Below are positions 23,730-34,547 of a DNA stretch of 64,000 nucleotides, one piece after another. Where the stretch lies: contig JAOCPU010000003.1 in assembly GCA_035772785.1 (NCBI GenBank), forward strand, positions 124,001 through 188,000, given 5' to 3'. The position numbers were made by a program, and so were the translations under genes. How positions within the stretch are numbered: position 1 is the first letter of the stretch; every line of letters starts with the position of its first letter. Source of the stretch: Phlebiopsis flavidoalba (Eukaryota > Basidiomycota > Agaricomycetes > Polyporales > Phanerochaetaceae). The notes under the pieces are model-generated. The model saw only the letters and a list, made by a program, of their open reading frames with translations, made no database searches and was not told where the DNA came from.

Positions 23730-25266
23730 TCACTGTTCCTCTTTCGCCTTGGCAGGGTTCGGAAGCGGACTGTAGATGAGTGTCGGCGCCATGAGACGAC
23801 TGCGAAGGCTGAGATCCACCGGCGTGCTCGACGTAGTCGGTGGTCGCGGAGCGGGCGATGCGGCGCCACCGGCCAGACGCTGGTCGAGAGCTTTCAACGC
23901 CATTGCTCTAGTAACGGCGAAGGCCTAAGTATCAGAAAGAAGAAAGTAATAAGGTATTATGTTTGACGCACCTCCTACGGCTCAGCTTCGGCTCTCGCAC
24001 CACCTGGTAACTTGGGTGTAGCCTCCCGCCTCGATATCTGCATTACCGAGGGGAATGAGATGGAACCTGGTTGCCAATCCATGGACGGTGTTTCCTAGAC
24101 AGCAGCCGATTGGTGTGCTAGTGGTATGTAATCAGCATAATCAGCGTTTCAACAGAAGGCCAAGCAAAGCAAACATACTGGACAAACGGCGGGAACCAGG
24201 CAACCAAAGCAAAGGTTTCGCTTCGATCGCCGTAAGTAGCTGTGCCGCCCATGGAGTCGGTGTTCTTCTTGTAGAATCGAAGCCAGACCCAGCTTACAAG
24301 CCAGCCAAAATTTGAATGACAATCCACGGGCATTGGAACCCAATTATGCATAGAACCGTAGACAGGCCAAGATATGCCATGGGAAGGGTCTACATATCTC
24401 TGTAAATACCAATCGACTGACTTGCACGAACTTTGCAATAGGAAACGCACCTTAACGCGAGTTTTAAGCACACCAAATAATTGGACTTGATGTTCAGGTA
24501 TTATTTGCGTAAAAGCGACAAGCACTCCAATTTGTAGTGCCATTTGGCCATGATACCACTGACCACACCTGATAATATGCGGGACTTATAATGAGTAAGA
24601 AAAATGGACATTTGAGTCCTGTTGACGCACAGGAAGACGGGGTTCCTCAAAACGAAGTATTCAATTAAATCCAATTAAGTCCCAAAACGCGATGATATCG
24701 ACACGCCGATGGTCACCACGACGAACTTGATAGTTTTCAACGGCTCCCCATAGCCTTTCCAAGTATCTCAGTGAAGCTTGGAATCACCAGGAGAGTGAAA
24801 ACGAACTCAGAAGGGAAAGGTCAACGTCGTGATTTGGCAACGTCTAGGATGTACGGACCTCGAGTACTAACCAGTCTCCACCAGAGCGGAGTAACGAACG
24901 TCCACGGGTAGAATTATGCTTGACTCTCTGGCACCAGGGACGAGATATGGGGCAATGAGAAGTTGCGGCTCGTCCCCTGTCGGGTCCACCCCCAAAGCCG
25001 AGTGAATAGGGGGCAGAGTCGTCAGGCGCTGGTTGGCGGCCGTCCTTCCGAACAGACACACGCGTAACGAGCGGTATTGACGCAACGAGTTGCAACGGGG
25101 AAGTTGGAGCAGCTGGTACGAACTGCCATTTTTCGGGCACAGGGACGTCAGTTACGGTGGTTTGACTAAGTAGCGCGCTGAAGAGCATACGAGGGACCGG
25201 GGCGGATGGCTCCGAGGCGCAACTCGTGGCAGATCCGGCTGCTGGGTGGTGGGACGCAACGAGCAC
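23730..25266 (-). CDS. TMEM115-like rhomboid-fold Golgi membrane protein (PF08551/DUF1751)
   Basis: Multi-pass integral membrane protein related to human TMEM115 and fungal DUF1751 proteins, which localise to the Golgi. Blocks: PYLVPGAR...PWTFVT-like (24890-24960), ALQIGVLVAFTQIIPEHQVQLFG (24470-24543), RLPMAYLGLSTVLCIIGFQCPW (24320-24390, in a shifted frame), LVSWVWLRFYKKN (24260-24300), GDRSETFALVAWFPPFVQ (24175-24230), TVHGLATRFHLIPLGNADIEAGGYTQ (24020-24100) and ALKALDQRL (23880-23905), with the end at 23730. The RFYKKN...SETFA motif is characteristic of the family. Introns have GTATGT...TAG ends. The first exon is poorly resolved, so the start is approximate. Confidence 0.8.
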
Positions 25267-27041
25267 TTTGCTTAAGCAATGCGCGGCTAGGCGCGGTATC
25301 TACTGCTGGCCTCCCTCCCAAACCCAACCCAACGAGCGTGAACGACGAGCCAAACGTCCGCTCAACACCGTGACGTCGTGACAGAACCAGGCTCTCATAC
25401 CCCAACTCTCACCCTCAGACTCAAGGGGCGATGTCAGACTATGACTTTCGCCCCAGGCAGGCTCCCTTAAATTAAAGGGTGGGTCTGGGTCGCGGAGGTG
25501 GAATCGTCAAAAAGTGAGGGTGGTTGTGCTGTAATCCGTCACAACGCGCTGATTATGATTCGTCGCTAGGAAGAAGAAGTCGGAAGAAAAAGCAAGTCAA
25601 AAGACAAAGACGAGGAGGCCGAGGTCACAAAGGTTGAGGAACCTAGAAGCACTTATGCGCGAGGAAGAAACAAAGACGTCTTCTCGCGGCTGGCAGCAGT
25701 AGGGCATCGCCAGGGGACAGCAGTTTAAGCACATGTAGGGGGCACGGATAGGGGGGGGGGGTGTGTGGGGCAGGAGCCAAGACAGCAGTTGTTATGGCAT
25801 GGATAGAGAAGACATCGGCAAGAGGTTTTCGAGGGAGGTGCAGCGCAAGAGGTACGCTCTCGTTGCATACGTTCAAGCATGATCTCACTATCTTAATTAG
25901 CTCGGCTGCAGCAGAGAAAGTGTCTAAGCTTGCGAAATAAGACCCACAAGGATCGGGTCAACGAGTTTAATACTAAGGAACTCGAAAGCCCTCAGCGAAC
26001 ACCACACGACATCCCCAAGGTACGAATTTGTCGGCTGTTGGCCCCATGATTTACCTGCTAACGGGACCATAGTCGGACCTGGCTATAGCCGAGCTCATTC
26101 CTGTTATACTACTAAGTCCTGCGTTTGGAATGTCTCTACTTTTGTCGCTCGCTGTCCTCATAATGGCCACTGGTCGGGCTCTTGCAAACATACTGGTGCT
26201 CATCTGTTATTTTGGAGGCAGATCGAAAGGGGGTCCGGGCGTGGGGCGTAGAAAGGCGTCTGTATTCGTAATGGTTTCATTGCGAGATGTCAAACAAACG
26301 TGTTGTGAGCGGGTGTTGTTTGCCTTGTATTTGTACGGCGTGACGGAACCCAAACAAGTATATGTCGGGGCAATTTAAGGCGTGACCGCTTCACCTGCTT
26401 CTTCCTGCTTGCATGTACCTTTGTCAATCCGCAACATGAAGGCTGGCACTGCTGACGATGTTGACGGACCCAAGGGCCATATATGCCCCTCCTTCAAACG
26501 CGAAGCATCCCATGGACAGATGGGAATCACAAAGCTTTCGTGTATGGCTTCATGTGCCGGTTCACTCAGCTGCGAGGCAAGGTTGAGGGACTGAACTCAC
26601 CAATGGAGCCACCACCACGTGTATCTATGTTCTGACCCGGATGAAGGCAACTCATGATCTGTGGCATCTAGTTTTGAGTCGGCCTTGATGAATCCCGCCC
26701 GACGTCGACCCCGTCATGGTGCAGGTCCTGTCGCGATTTGTTTTGAACCTGCGGCCCCAAAACGCGTAATCTGAGGCGAGTTCAATGCTTATATAGTCCT
26801 TCTATATACTGTAGACTCATTCCGCTTGAACCGAGCTTAGTTCGGACGTGATTTCGTCTACTATCTCTTCTCTCATGCAAGAACACCTGAAGGGTCAGGA
26901 CAGAGGAGTGTTCTGGGACGAAGAAAGAAAAATGAACACAGATCCTCTTCTTGGTTTGGAGAAAGGGTTTTGGAGTGCGGATTGGGACCTCAAGTGGTGT
27001 GTACTCGCGTACAGCTCTACTGCACCTCCTTCCATTAAAGC
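25267..27041. other. unresolved 1.8 kb
   Basis: No gene can be named. Features seen: a purine-rich stretch near 25560-25640 whose frames give Lys/Glu-rich peptides (for example EEEVGRKSKSKDKDEEAE), a run of G near 25750, and a hydrophobic open frame of 82 codons on + (26130-26378, LLLSLAVLIMATG) with no further support. It may hold exons of an unrecognised gene or simply intergenic DNA. Confidence 0.3.
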
Positions 27042-27477
27042 TTAAAACATAACTCCGTGCAGCTCAAGGTCCTCCGCCAACTGGTTGAACTGCAGCTTTC
27101 TTTTAGCTTGGAGATCAAAAGGATCCTTGACCGTGCACATGGCGTTGTACACAATAAACACAAGAAGACAGAGACCACCGAGTCCCGCCCGCCTGCCAGT
27201 GATCCCCAAAGCCAAGAGAAATTTACAGCTCATACCACTAGGCCAAGATATACAGAGGAAACGGTACTGGGTTATAGACGGTGAGTAGCACCAAAAAATT
27301 GCCACTCCTTCCTGTCTCGTATTTGCGCGTATTTGCTCCACTCTCTGGGGGTTGTTGAAACATAGGCTCGGCATATTGCGAGCTCTCATCATAGTTTTCG
27401 TCGTTTGCATAGGCGGCTGACCGTGCCGTCATTTCTCTTCCAGATTCTCGCGCGGGTCTACACATCGACGAACCCAT
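27042..27477 (-). CDS. possible small membrane protein, unrecognised
   Basis: Two consecutive minus-strand readings look protein-like: a hydrophilic NDENYDESSQYAEP segment, then, after a plausible intron, a region containing LGGLCLLVFIVYNAM, one good transmembrane helix, and an acidic/basic C-terminus QFNQLAEDLELHGVMF that ends at 27042. No family recognised. The start and any exons beyond 27477 are unknown. It could also be chance coding potential. Confidence 0.3.
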
Positions 27478-27724
27478 GGAAAATTACATCAAACATTTCA
27501 GGTGCGCTTCTTTTCGTCGACCCCCGCCGAATACCTTTTCGTACTTATAGTAGAGAACTCAAAGAGTCATATTCTCCCTCCAACGAAAGTGGGAGAAACG
27601 TAGAACGAAAGTGGAGAACATAATCACCACCTCCTTGTTGCAAGCACTGGGAGATCGCATAACCTGCCATAGAAGCCGAGATTCTGCGTAAGTTTAACCG
27701 ACTTGGTCACAGTCTAGACCCTTG

Positions 27725-28650
27725 CCGCACGGTAGCCTAACAAACTCCCGCGTTCATAGCGTATCCAACGTGCACATCAAAGAAGGTGTCCAACGAAACA
27801 TGCTTATCGCGCAAGCAGAGCTCCGTGAAACCACGTACACGGGCGTCGAACGACTCGTCCAGATTGAACGCTTACCTCAACGACCCCACAGTCGAGGTAA
27901 GTAGTCCATTGGGCACGACTCGAGTGACTCGCCTCATCCTTGTAACTCAGGACGAGCAAGATGAATACCGGCCCCAAGAAGACGAGGAAGATGATGATCA
28001 ATTCGATGTCGACGAAAATGTCTGTATCTCGTGACGATGCTACCGGCGCGGGCCGCGGCCGTGCTGGAACCAGACGGTCGACAAGGACCCTCTGCGATGA
28101 ATGGATCAAACAACAAGTCAGGAGATGAGTGGGCAGACTGGCGCGGAGAACGAAGGTCTACCAGACTAGGTGCCCCCGTAGAAACTCAGCTAGACGGTCC
28201 TCCCCCCAAACGGGCGCGAACCGAGGAGAGTGCCACGAGCTCTCTTGATGGCTCCGGACCCACTGTTGGCGGCAAAAACGGTGAAGGTCAAGGTCAAAGA
28301 TTTATACGTCAACGGAGCCAGCCGCTATCAACCTACCGAGACTGTAGTGTGGAGTCCGTCGCGGGGAAGAAGAAAAGTAAAATTCTGGGTGTACGCAGTT
28401 GAGCCTGTGGCCCCAGTTGGTCATGGGTGCTCGGGATATTGAACTGGACTATCCTATGCTAGACTCTACTGCGATGGGAAAAACGGTCACCATAACGGGA
28501 TGGGTTCCTCTAGCCCTGACGACGCTTCTTTCCGTGGTGGCCCCATACAGACAGGCGGAGAATCTTATGCACTAGCGTACATGGAGAGCCCCTCACCTTC
28601 ACCTAGTATGGACGAGTCATTTAGAAGGACTTCCACAATACTTGGTTCCG
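27725..28650 (+). CDS. nuclear protein with charged, low-complexity C-terminus (unrecognised; 5' end unresolved)
   Basis: Three frames carry consecutive protein-like blocks: SRKQSSVKPRTRASNDSSRL and NAYLNDPTVE (27800-27890), an acidic run DEQDEYRPQEDEEDDDQFD (27950-28010), GRAGTRRSTRT (28050-28090), DEWADWRGERRSTRLGAPVE (28128-28185), PPPKRARTEESATSS (28200-28245), AGKKKSKFWVYAVEPV (28360-28410, across a shift) and a Ser/Pro-rich end (SPSPSMDES). The KR clusters look like nuclear localisation signals. The (W)RGERRSTRLG block looks like the conserved core of a chromatin-associated family (DDT/WHIM-type proteins come to mind), but I cannot place it firmly. The true N-terminal exons probably lie upstream. 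Confidence 0.5.
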
Positions 28651-29007
28651 TCCCCTGTTCTTGTTTCAGCTGTTCGAGCTTCCATGAAGCTTTTGTCCCA
28701 GCTCTGTACTCACTGTCTCTTTGCAACGCATACATACCCTCCACTATAATCGTGTATTGTACTATTCACACTAACCACCTCACTCCTCGTGAGGCCATAT
28801 GGCTCTCGTATAGACTATTCTACGTGGTGAACAGGGCGAGTTCGCTTCCTCGTATTTGATGGCGTTGTGGTAATACCACATCTGATTGGTCCGGCGTACG
28901 CCGGTGAACAACTTGAATGCTTGCGTCCAACATTCGAATTTCACGGAAGGCGCCAATTGTGTGCTAACTTAAAAGCACATACTACTCCCACCCACCTCTC
29001 GAGATTT

Positions 29008-31627
29008 ATGCTTGCACATACCGTCCGGAATGTGCATTCTCAAAGTCTTCTGGGACAGGCACTACGCCCATGTGGCTCTATATCGCGGGTGATCAAACTA
29101 AGCCACCGAGTTTCCGCTATACGTCCACTGCAAAAAACCACCCTCAGTGCACACCTTCACGCCAATGCCCGCTACCACGGATGGATGTGGATATCATTGC
29201 GGACTTCGCACATTCCGCAGCCCCCACAAACACAGGGTCTTCTGGACTCTCTCATACCGGTCTATTTGGCACCATGACTTTCTTACGACGCCAACATCAT
29301 TCATCCAACTTGGCGCGATTCCACCCCCCTTAACCTTTCCAACGTGCAGAGCTACTCACACGCAGAATCGTCAAGTCGAAGGACTCTCGGAAAGAGCTTT
29401 TCAATTTGGTGGTAAAGCATCTGGATAGGGCTCAGCGACCTTCTCTGCGGCGTCATAGACCTCGCTGAGCTGGTCCGGAAAATGCGCATCCGGACCCTGT
29501 CTGGGTCCAAACTGCGGAGCATGTGTACGATAAGAGTGGGCGAGTTTATGAATGTCCTTAATACTGATGTAGATCTCTATAAAGTGCGTTTTACAATCAT
29601 GTATCTGGTGTATAAGCCGTGCTTAACTCGAACTGGTAGTTCTGCGGTGGCTGTTTGATGTTCTCTCGGACTCCTGGAGATATCAAACTCCCTCGGGCCC
29701 GAGGCTCGCGAGACCGCCCTCATTCTTCTGGATGGGATTTTTGAAAAAAGCGGAATTAACCTAGGCCTCGCGGAACAACGCACCAATTTGTATCCCTTTC
29801 TACCGAAATCCTGCACCTGGGGCGGCAGTTCCTCAACGAGACCGCCTGAGTCCCCGCCCGCCTGGCGGTCATCAAACCGTCCGAACTTGGCTGGACTTAA
29901 GGACAGAACCATGGGTAGCGACAGCGACTACGATTACAAGCTCAATTTACACAACGGGACTCTAGTTGTATACCCTGGATGCACTTCAAGCTCAAATGAT
30001 AATGCATTCTGCCCCTGAAGAAGAGCCACGACGCAAAGTCTACATGGGGCCGCTAACTCGAGCACATAACTGGGCAAAATCCATACTCTGGAAGCTCTAT
30101 TACGCGCAGCAGGGGGAAATAAGGCGTGGGGAGCTAGCTCGACTGGTCGGTAAACCCAAAGCTTCGCTCATATGGCTCTCACAGATAAGATGGCGAAATC
30201 ACCAGGTAAGCACATCAGCGCAGTAAATGAAATCGCTGGCTCATGACAAAAATAGAAAAACGTTGCTCACTTCCTTAATGCCCCTCATGGATCATACACG
30301 CCCCTATGCTAGGAACGCGCTCCGTACGCTCAGCGTACGGAAACAAGCCCATCTAAATACCCAGCCATTTTCCGATTATTGAGGCATGGGATAGAGACTA
30401 TCTACTGTCGCCGCCTGAACCCCTCGGGCCCCTCCTGTCTCACTTCCACCTCTCACCCTCGGCACCGTTTTCATGGGTTTTTATCCCGTCGTTTTTTCGT
30501 AACCTGTATGGCATCACGTTGCGTCTCACTCAGGTGAACCCCGGAGAAACTTGGCATTCCGACGTGCGAAAGCTAGAAGTGGTCGACGAACAATCCGGAA
30601 TTATAGGCTGGATTTACGCTGACTCTGTTTGCACGGCACGGCAAGCCCTCCGGAGTCCGCCCACTATACTGTCCGATGTTCTAGGCGCAACAGACGACGT
30701 GTCGACGACGACGAACAAGATCTCAATAATGTGCGGGACCCGAACATCCGTGAGATTATAGTATACGGCTGTTCCGACAGGTTGTGTTTGAAAAATACCC
30801 ATCGGAGACGAATACCTGGTTTCGAGGGTACCTTCCAACTCCCTGTCGTCGTCTTACTGTGCGAATTCACGGTTCGCCCAAGTGTTAACAAAGGGCCTTC
30901 TATCCTCGCTCTTGGCATGAGGTGCTGACACTTTTCCATGAGATGGGGCATGCCATGCACTGTAAGTCCTCCATGTGCCCCGACAACTGCCGAATGATAT
31001 TGATCACACTTCGGTAACAGCAATGATTGGTCGTACAGAATACCAGGAATGTTGCCTCCGGCACACGATGCGCCACGGACTTCGTCGAATTACCCTCAAT
31101 ATGATGGAGCATTTCCTCAATTCACCCACTGTTCTCTCGCTTTTCGACATTCATGAGGGAAATATGCCAACTGCACAAGGCAATCACCATGAGGATCCAT
31201 GCAAGTCGATCGACACGCATACCCAAATCCTCCTGGCTGCGCTTGACCAAATATACCATTCATCGACTGCGCTTTCGCACGACTTCAGCTCGACTGCTAC
31301 ATTGGCTGTACAAACTATACGAAACTCGTGGACTGATACCATACGTTCCGGGGACGTCCTGGCAAACTCAGTTTGGGCATCTTTTTGGGTATGGTGCTAC
31401 CTACTATTCATATCTTTTCGACCAGCGCCATCGCGTCACGGGTGTGGCGGAAGCTTTTCGCTAGCGATCCACTCAACCGACGGACCGGGGAGAGATTGAA
31501 AGACAAAATTCTCAGGTACGGAGGGGGGAAGGATCCTTGGGAGATGGTGGGCACGCTCCTGCGCGCTCCTGAGCTATGTCGTGGTGATGCAGAAGCCATG
31601 GCAGAAGTCGGGCGTTGGCAAGGTTGA
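29008..31627 (+). CDS. OCT1: mitochondrial intermediate peptidase (OCT1/MIP), M3 metallopeptidase; MAT-A flank
   Basis: Removes an N-terminal octapeptide from a subset of imported mitochondrial precursors. The ATG at 29008 starts a presequence-like segment ([20 protein letters not shown]). Following blocks are [16 protein letters not shown] (29220-29270), [15 protein letters not shown] (29690-29735), [20 protein letters not shown] (29980-30040), [22 protein letters not shown] (30565-30590), [10 protein letters not shown] (30840-30870), the zinc-binding site HEMGHAMH (about 30938-30961) split from MIGRTEYQ by an intron, [17 protein letters not shown] (31103-31155), [27 protein letters not shown] (31340-31420) and [16 protein letters not shown] ending near 31627. 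MIP is the classic neighbour of the HD mating-type genes in Agaricomycetes. About ten frame changes. Confidence 0.88.
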
Positions 31628-32542
31628 AGACGATGTGTCCGTTCCCGGGAGGCATTAGATAGGTCGGCAGCAGGCGGCATGTAACAGTAGTCGTGTAGGT
31701 GGCATATAATGTAGGATGAATGGTGCATATAATGTAGGATGAATGGTGCACATAATGTAGGATGAATGGTGCCATATAATGTAGGATGAACGTTTAACGT
31801 TTATCAATGGACCTCAGACTTGATCCGCATTTGATTACATCTTATGTCGTCATGATCATCATTATTGCTCTTTACTACGCTGATCAACCGAAAAATCAGT
31901 AACGTACTCTTGTGACACCTAGGTGCTTTCGAAATTCGAAGACGGGTGTTCGAAACCATGGTATCAATGTAGTCTCCCTAGGCAGATCTTACAAGTTGTT
32001 ATATCAAAGCGTGCGAACGGGAACATAGTCACAACCGGTGGTCGAAAAGGTCGAATTATAACTTTGGCTCTGTGTGAATGTATTGTATTATAACATATAG
32101 CTGAATTACCCCCGGAGCGGAGCGCACGGAAATCTGGCGCATAAAGTTTGCTTGGGAGCTTGTGCCGTGCGTGCTTGCGACAGCGAGATTCTCCAACTTT
32201 CTCCACGCAATGTTTGTTCGAGCAAAAAAAGGGTTGCTTTGTTCCGCTGGGTAGCATAGGCTAGATATACAGATGCTGATCCTGGGTAATAAAATTCGTG
32301 TCATGCCGATTTATACCGCAACACTACGAGCGATAAGTACGCCGTGACGACGGCTATCATAAATACGATAATGATATGATACTGGTGGTTTGATTTCTAT
32401 GAGTAATGCTGTCTCGAGTCAGTTTGAGATATCTGTGATGGAAATGAATCAGAGCATGCGAGCAGCACTGAGCGCAAGCGAAGTTGGGAGTGAACCAACT
32501 GCGATATGACGGCAAACTCCAGCATAGGACTTGGCTAGTAGA
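31628..32542. other. intergenic 0.9 kb between MIP and HD2 with tandem repeats
   Basis: AT-rich spacer holding the 23-bp tandem repeat listed next. The rest has only short open frames on both strands. The two genes converge here, so 3' UTRs are expected. Confidence 0.5.
31704..31792. repeat. tandem repeat, about 3.9 copies of a 23-bp unit
   Basis: Unit atataatgtaggatgaatggtgc, repeated head to tail with single-base variation (one copy has acataat, one has an extra c). It lies 75 bp past the MIP stop and is likely a minisatellite. Confidence 0.85.
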
Positions 32543-34270
32543 TTATTGGGGAACGGCGACGTTAATGAAAGCTTTTCCCTGTATGTGTGCGGAAGGTAAA
32601 TCAGGGCGGAACGAGACCGGAGTCAGGAGCGGGCTGTTGCATGAATGACGACGAGCCTGTTGAAAGGGAGCTGAGGTCGGAATAGATGGACCCAGTAGAA
32701 CTTGGCGAATGTGACCTTGATGGGACCAGGCGTTTATTGGAGAAAGCGTACGGATGAGAGAAGTGTCGTGGAGAGCCGGATACAGGTGTCGTTGCTCTAC
32801 CAAGTATGATGTTCTGATTTGTGGCATGGTTGGTCCGTGTGCTTTGGGATCTGACGAAAGACATGACCGCGCGCCAGAGAGGGTCTGGAGGGGGTGAACC
32901 TACGGCAGGGCGCTTTGTTTGTACACATATTCCTGTGACTCGGGTGTTTTTGGAGTGTGAAACAGCGTATCAGCGACGGTAAGGGTGCAGCTAGAGGTAA
33001 TGTAGTTATCGAGTGAGCAAGGCGACAGGAGACTCTTCGCATTTCGAGGCTGCATCTGAGGATGGCAGGTCATCGATGGATAGTGCCTGTTAGTGAATCA
33101 GCTAAGAGATCCACATCCTCGACAACGGGAGTGATTTGGGGCTGCGAAAGCAATTCGGATTCTGGGGCCAGGGGTGTATCCATTCGGATACCTGTCTAGG
33201 GGGAAAGGATCGTAGCTGCAGGATGGCGGATAAGGGGAGGGAAAGCATGCTCAGGAGCTACAGTGTTTATGTATCGGAGGGAAGTGTAGCACTGAATAAA
33301 TATCATGCTAGTAAGTTCAAAATGAGAGAGAGAGAGGAGGTATTACACACGTTGTTTTCTTGCAACAACTGAACTCTGTCTTCACCGAGATCCGCCCCCG
33401 GAGCGTCTTGGGACGATGTTCAGATTTGACAATGTTTGGACTGTGCTCACCCAGGGTTCCGAGATACTGATGAATTGTTGCTTTTCTGGGATTCTTGCCC
33501 TCTTTCCTGGAACGACTTCGACGGTTTTGGAACTACTGCGAGCTATTGCATGGTATCCCATAAAAGAAGAATAATCACATACCCAAACGCAGACTTGGTT
33601 GTACGTCAAACCCCGTCTCACGCGCCAGATGATTTTTACGTTCGGGTGCGGGTAATGGTCAGACGAAAACACATCTTCCAGGAGGGGAACGGCATCCTGA
33701 GCGACCTTATGAGTCGGTGAGCAGGTAGACACACGAACACCACACACCGCATTGAATTTTGAAGACACGACGACGCCCAACCTCGAGGTGCTCGGCTGCA
33801 GCACTTGTTGTCGAAGCTGATCTACGCGTTTTTTTCTTGCAATGGAGACACTACGGTCTTCACCATCTTCAGCCATAGCAATATAGTAAGCCTCATAACA
33901 GGCACGAGGAATTTGTAGGGACTTCAACTCGTCAAGGAACGAATCTACGCCTGGGGTGGGACTTCAGCAATTTGGATGCCGCGATCCGGAACTTGAGCTC
34001 GTATTGACGCTTCAAGCCCGTCCACTTGACTCTCGTGGACCGCGGCTATGCGATTCACAGCGCGCAAAGGGTAGACTTTAGCCCTACGGCGGCTAGGCGC
34101 AGCCGGATGGATGAAGAATGAGAGAAACTGCAAAGGTGTGCGGGGCAAGGAAGAGGTGTGGTACTTTGTGATGGGGTGGTAGCGAAGGTGCCGGTGAGGA
34201 TAAAGCCTAAAAAAGTCGATGTAGCAGATGCAAAGCGCTGTCTCTGATTCGTATCATTTGCGGTACCCAT
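32543..34270 (-). CDS. HD2: HD2-class mating-type homeodomain protein (MAT-A)
   Basis: Compatibility factor that pairs with HD1 from a different allele to switch on dikaryotic growth. N-terminal (allele-specific) region: VNRIAAVHESQVDGLEASIRA (34000-34070), ELKSLQIPRACYEAYYIAMAED (33860-33925) and the coiled RKKRVDQLRQQV. The homeodomain follows: DAVPLLEDVF (about 33680-33715), YPNVK (33640-33655), GLTYNQVCVW (33583-33612), then a 50-nt GTATGTGA...CAGTAG intron. Downstream the frame gives FQNRRSRSRKEGK (about 33495-33533), so the intron splits W from FQNRR. The C-terminus is Ser-rich (SSTGSIYSDLSSLSTGSSSF, 32640-32700) and ends INVAVPQ at 32543. The start may be 34270 or 34148. It is divergent from HD1. 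Confidence 0.85.
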
Positions 34271-34547
34271 GTAAAATGTCCTGTTTTCTGCGTAGCATGG
34301 TGTACCGGCCTAAATCAGAGGTCGAGGTACGCTGAGCAGAACGTGCAATGAACGTAAAGCACTTGCGCATTAGGGGTCACAGAAAGTCCTAGGCGTTTAA
34401 AGCTATGCCCATTGACTGCCTGAGGCACAAATAGTCCTATACAAATCAACATTGACTTCACAAAGTTCTCACATTAAGCGCCGCCTACTCATACTCTTAT
34501 GCTAGTACTCTCCACTGCAGAACCCTGTACATCATCATCACTTCACC
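34271..34547. promoter_or_regulatory. bidirectional HD2/HD1 promoter
   Basis: A 277-bp AT-rich spacer between divergently transcribed mating-type homeodomain genes. This arrangement is standard at Agaricomycete MAT-A. No binding site can be singled out with confidence. Confidence 0.55.

Noticed and set aside
30321..30341. Perfect inverted repeat (tccgtacgct, c, agcgtacgga)
   Set aside because: It lies inside a conserved coding block of MIP ([10 protein letters not shown]) and is explained by the codons; no regulatory role is needed.
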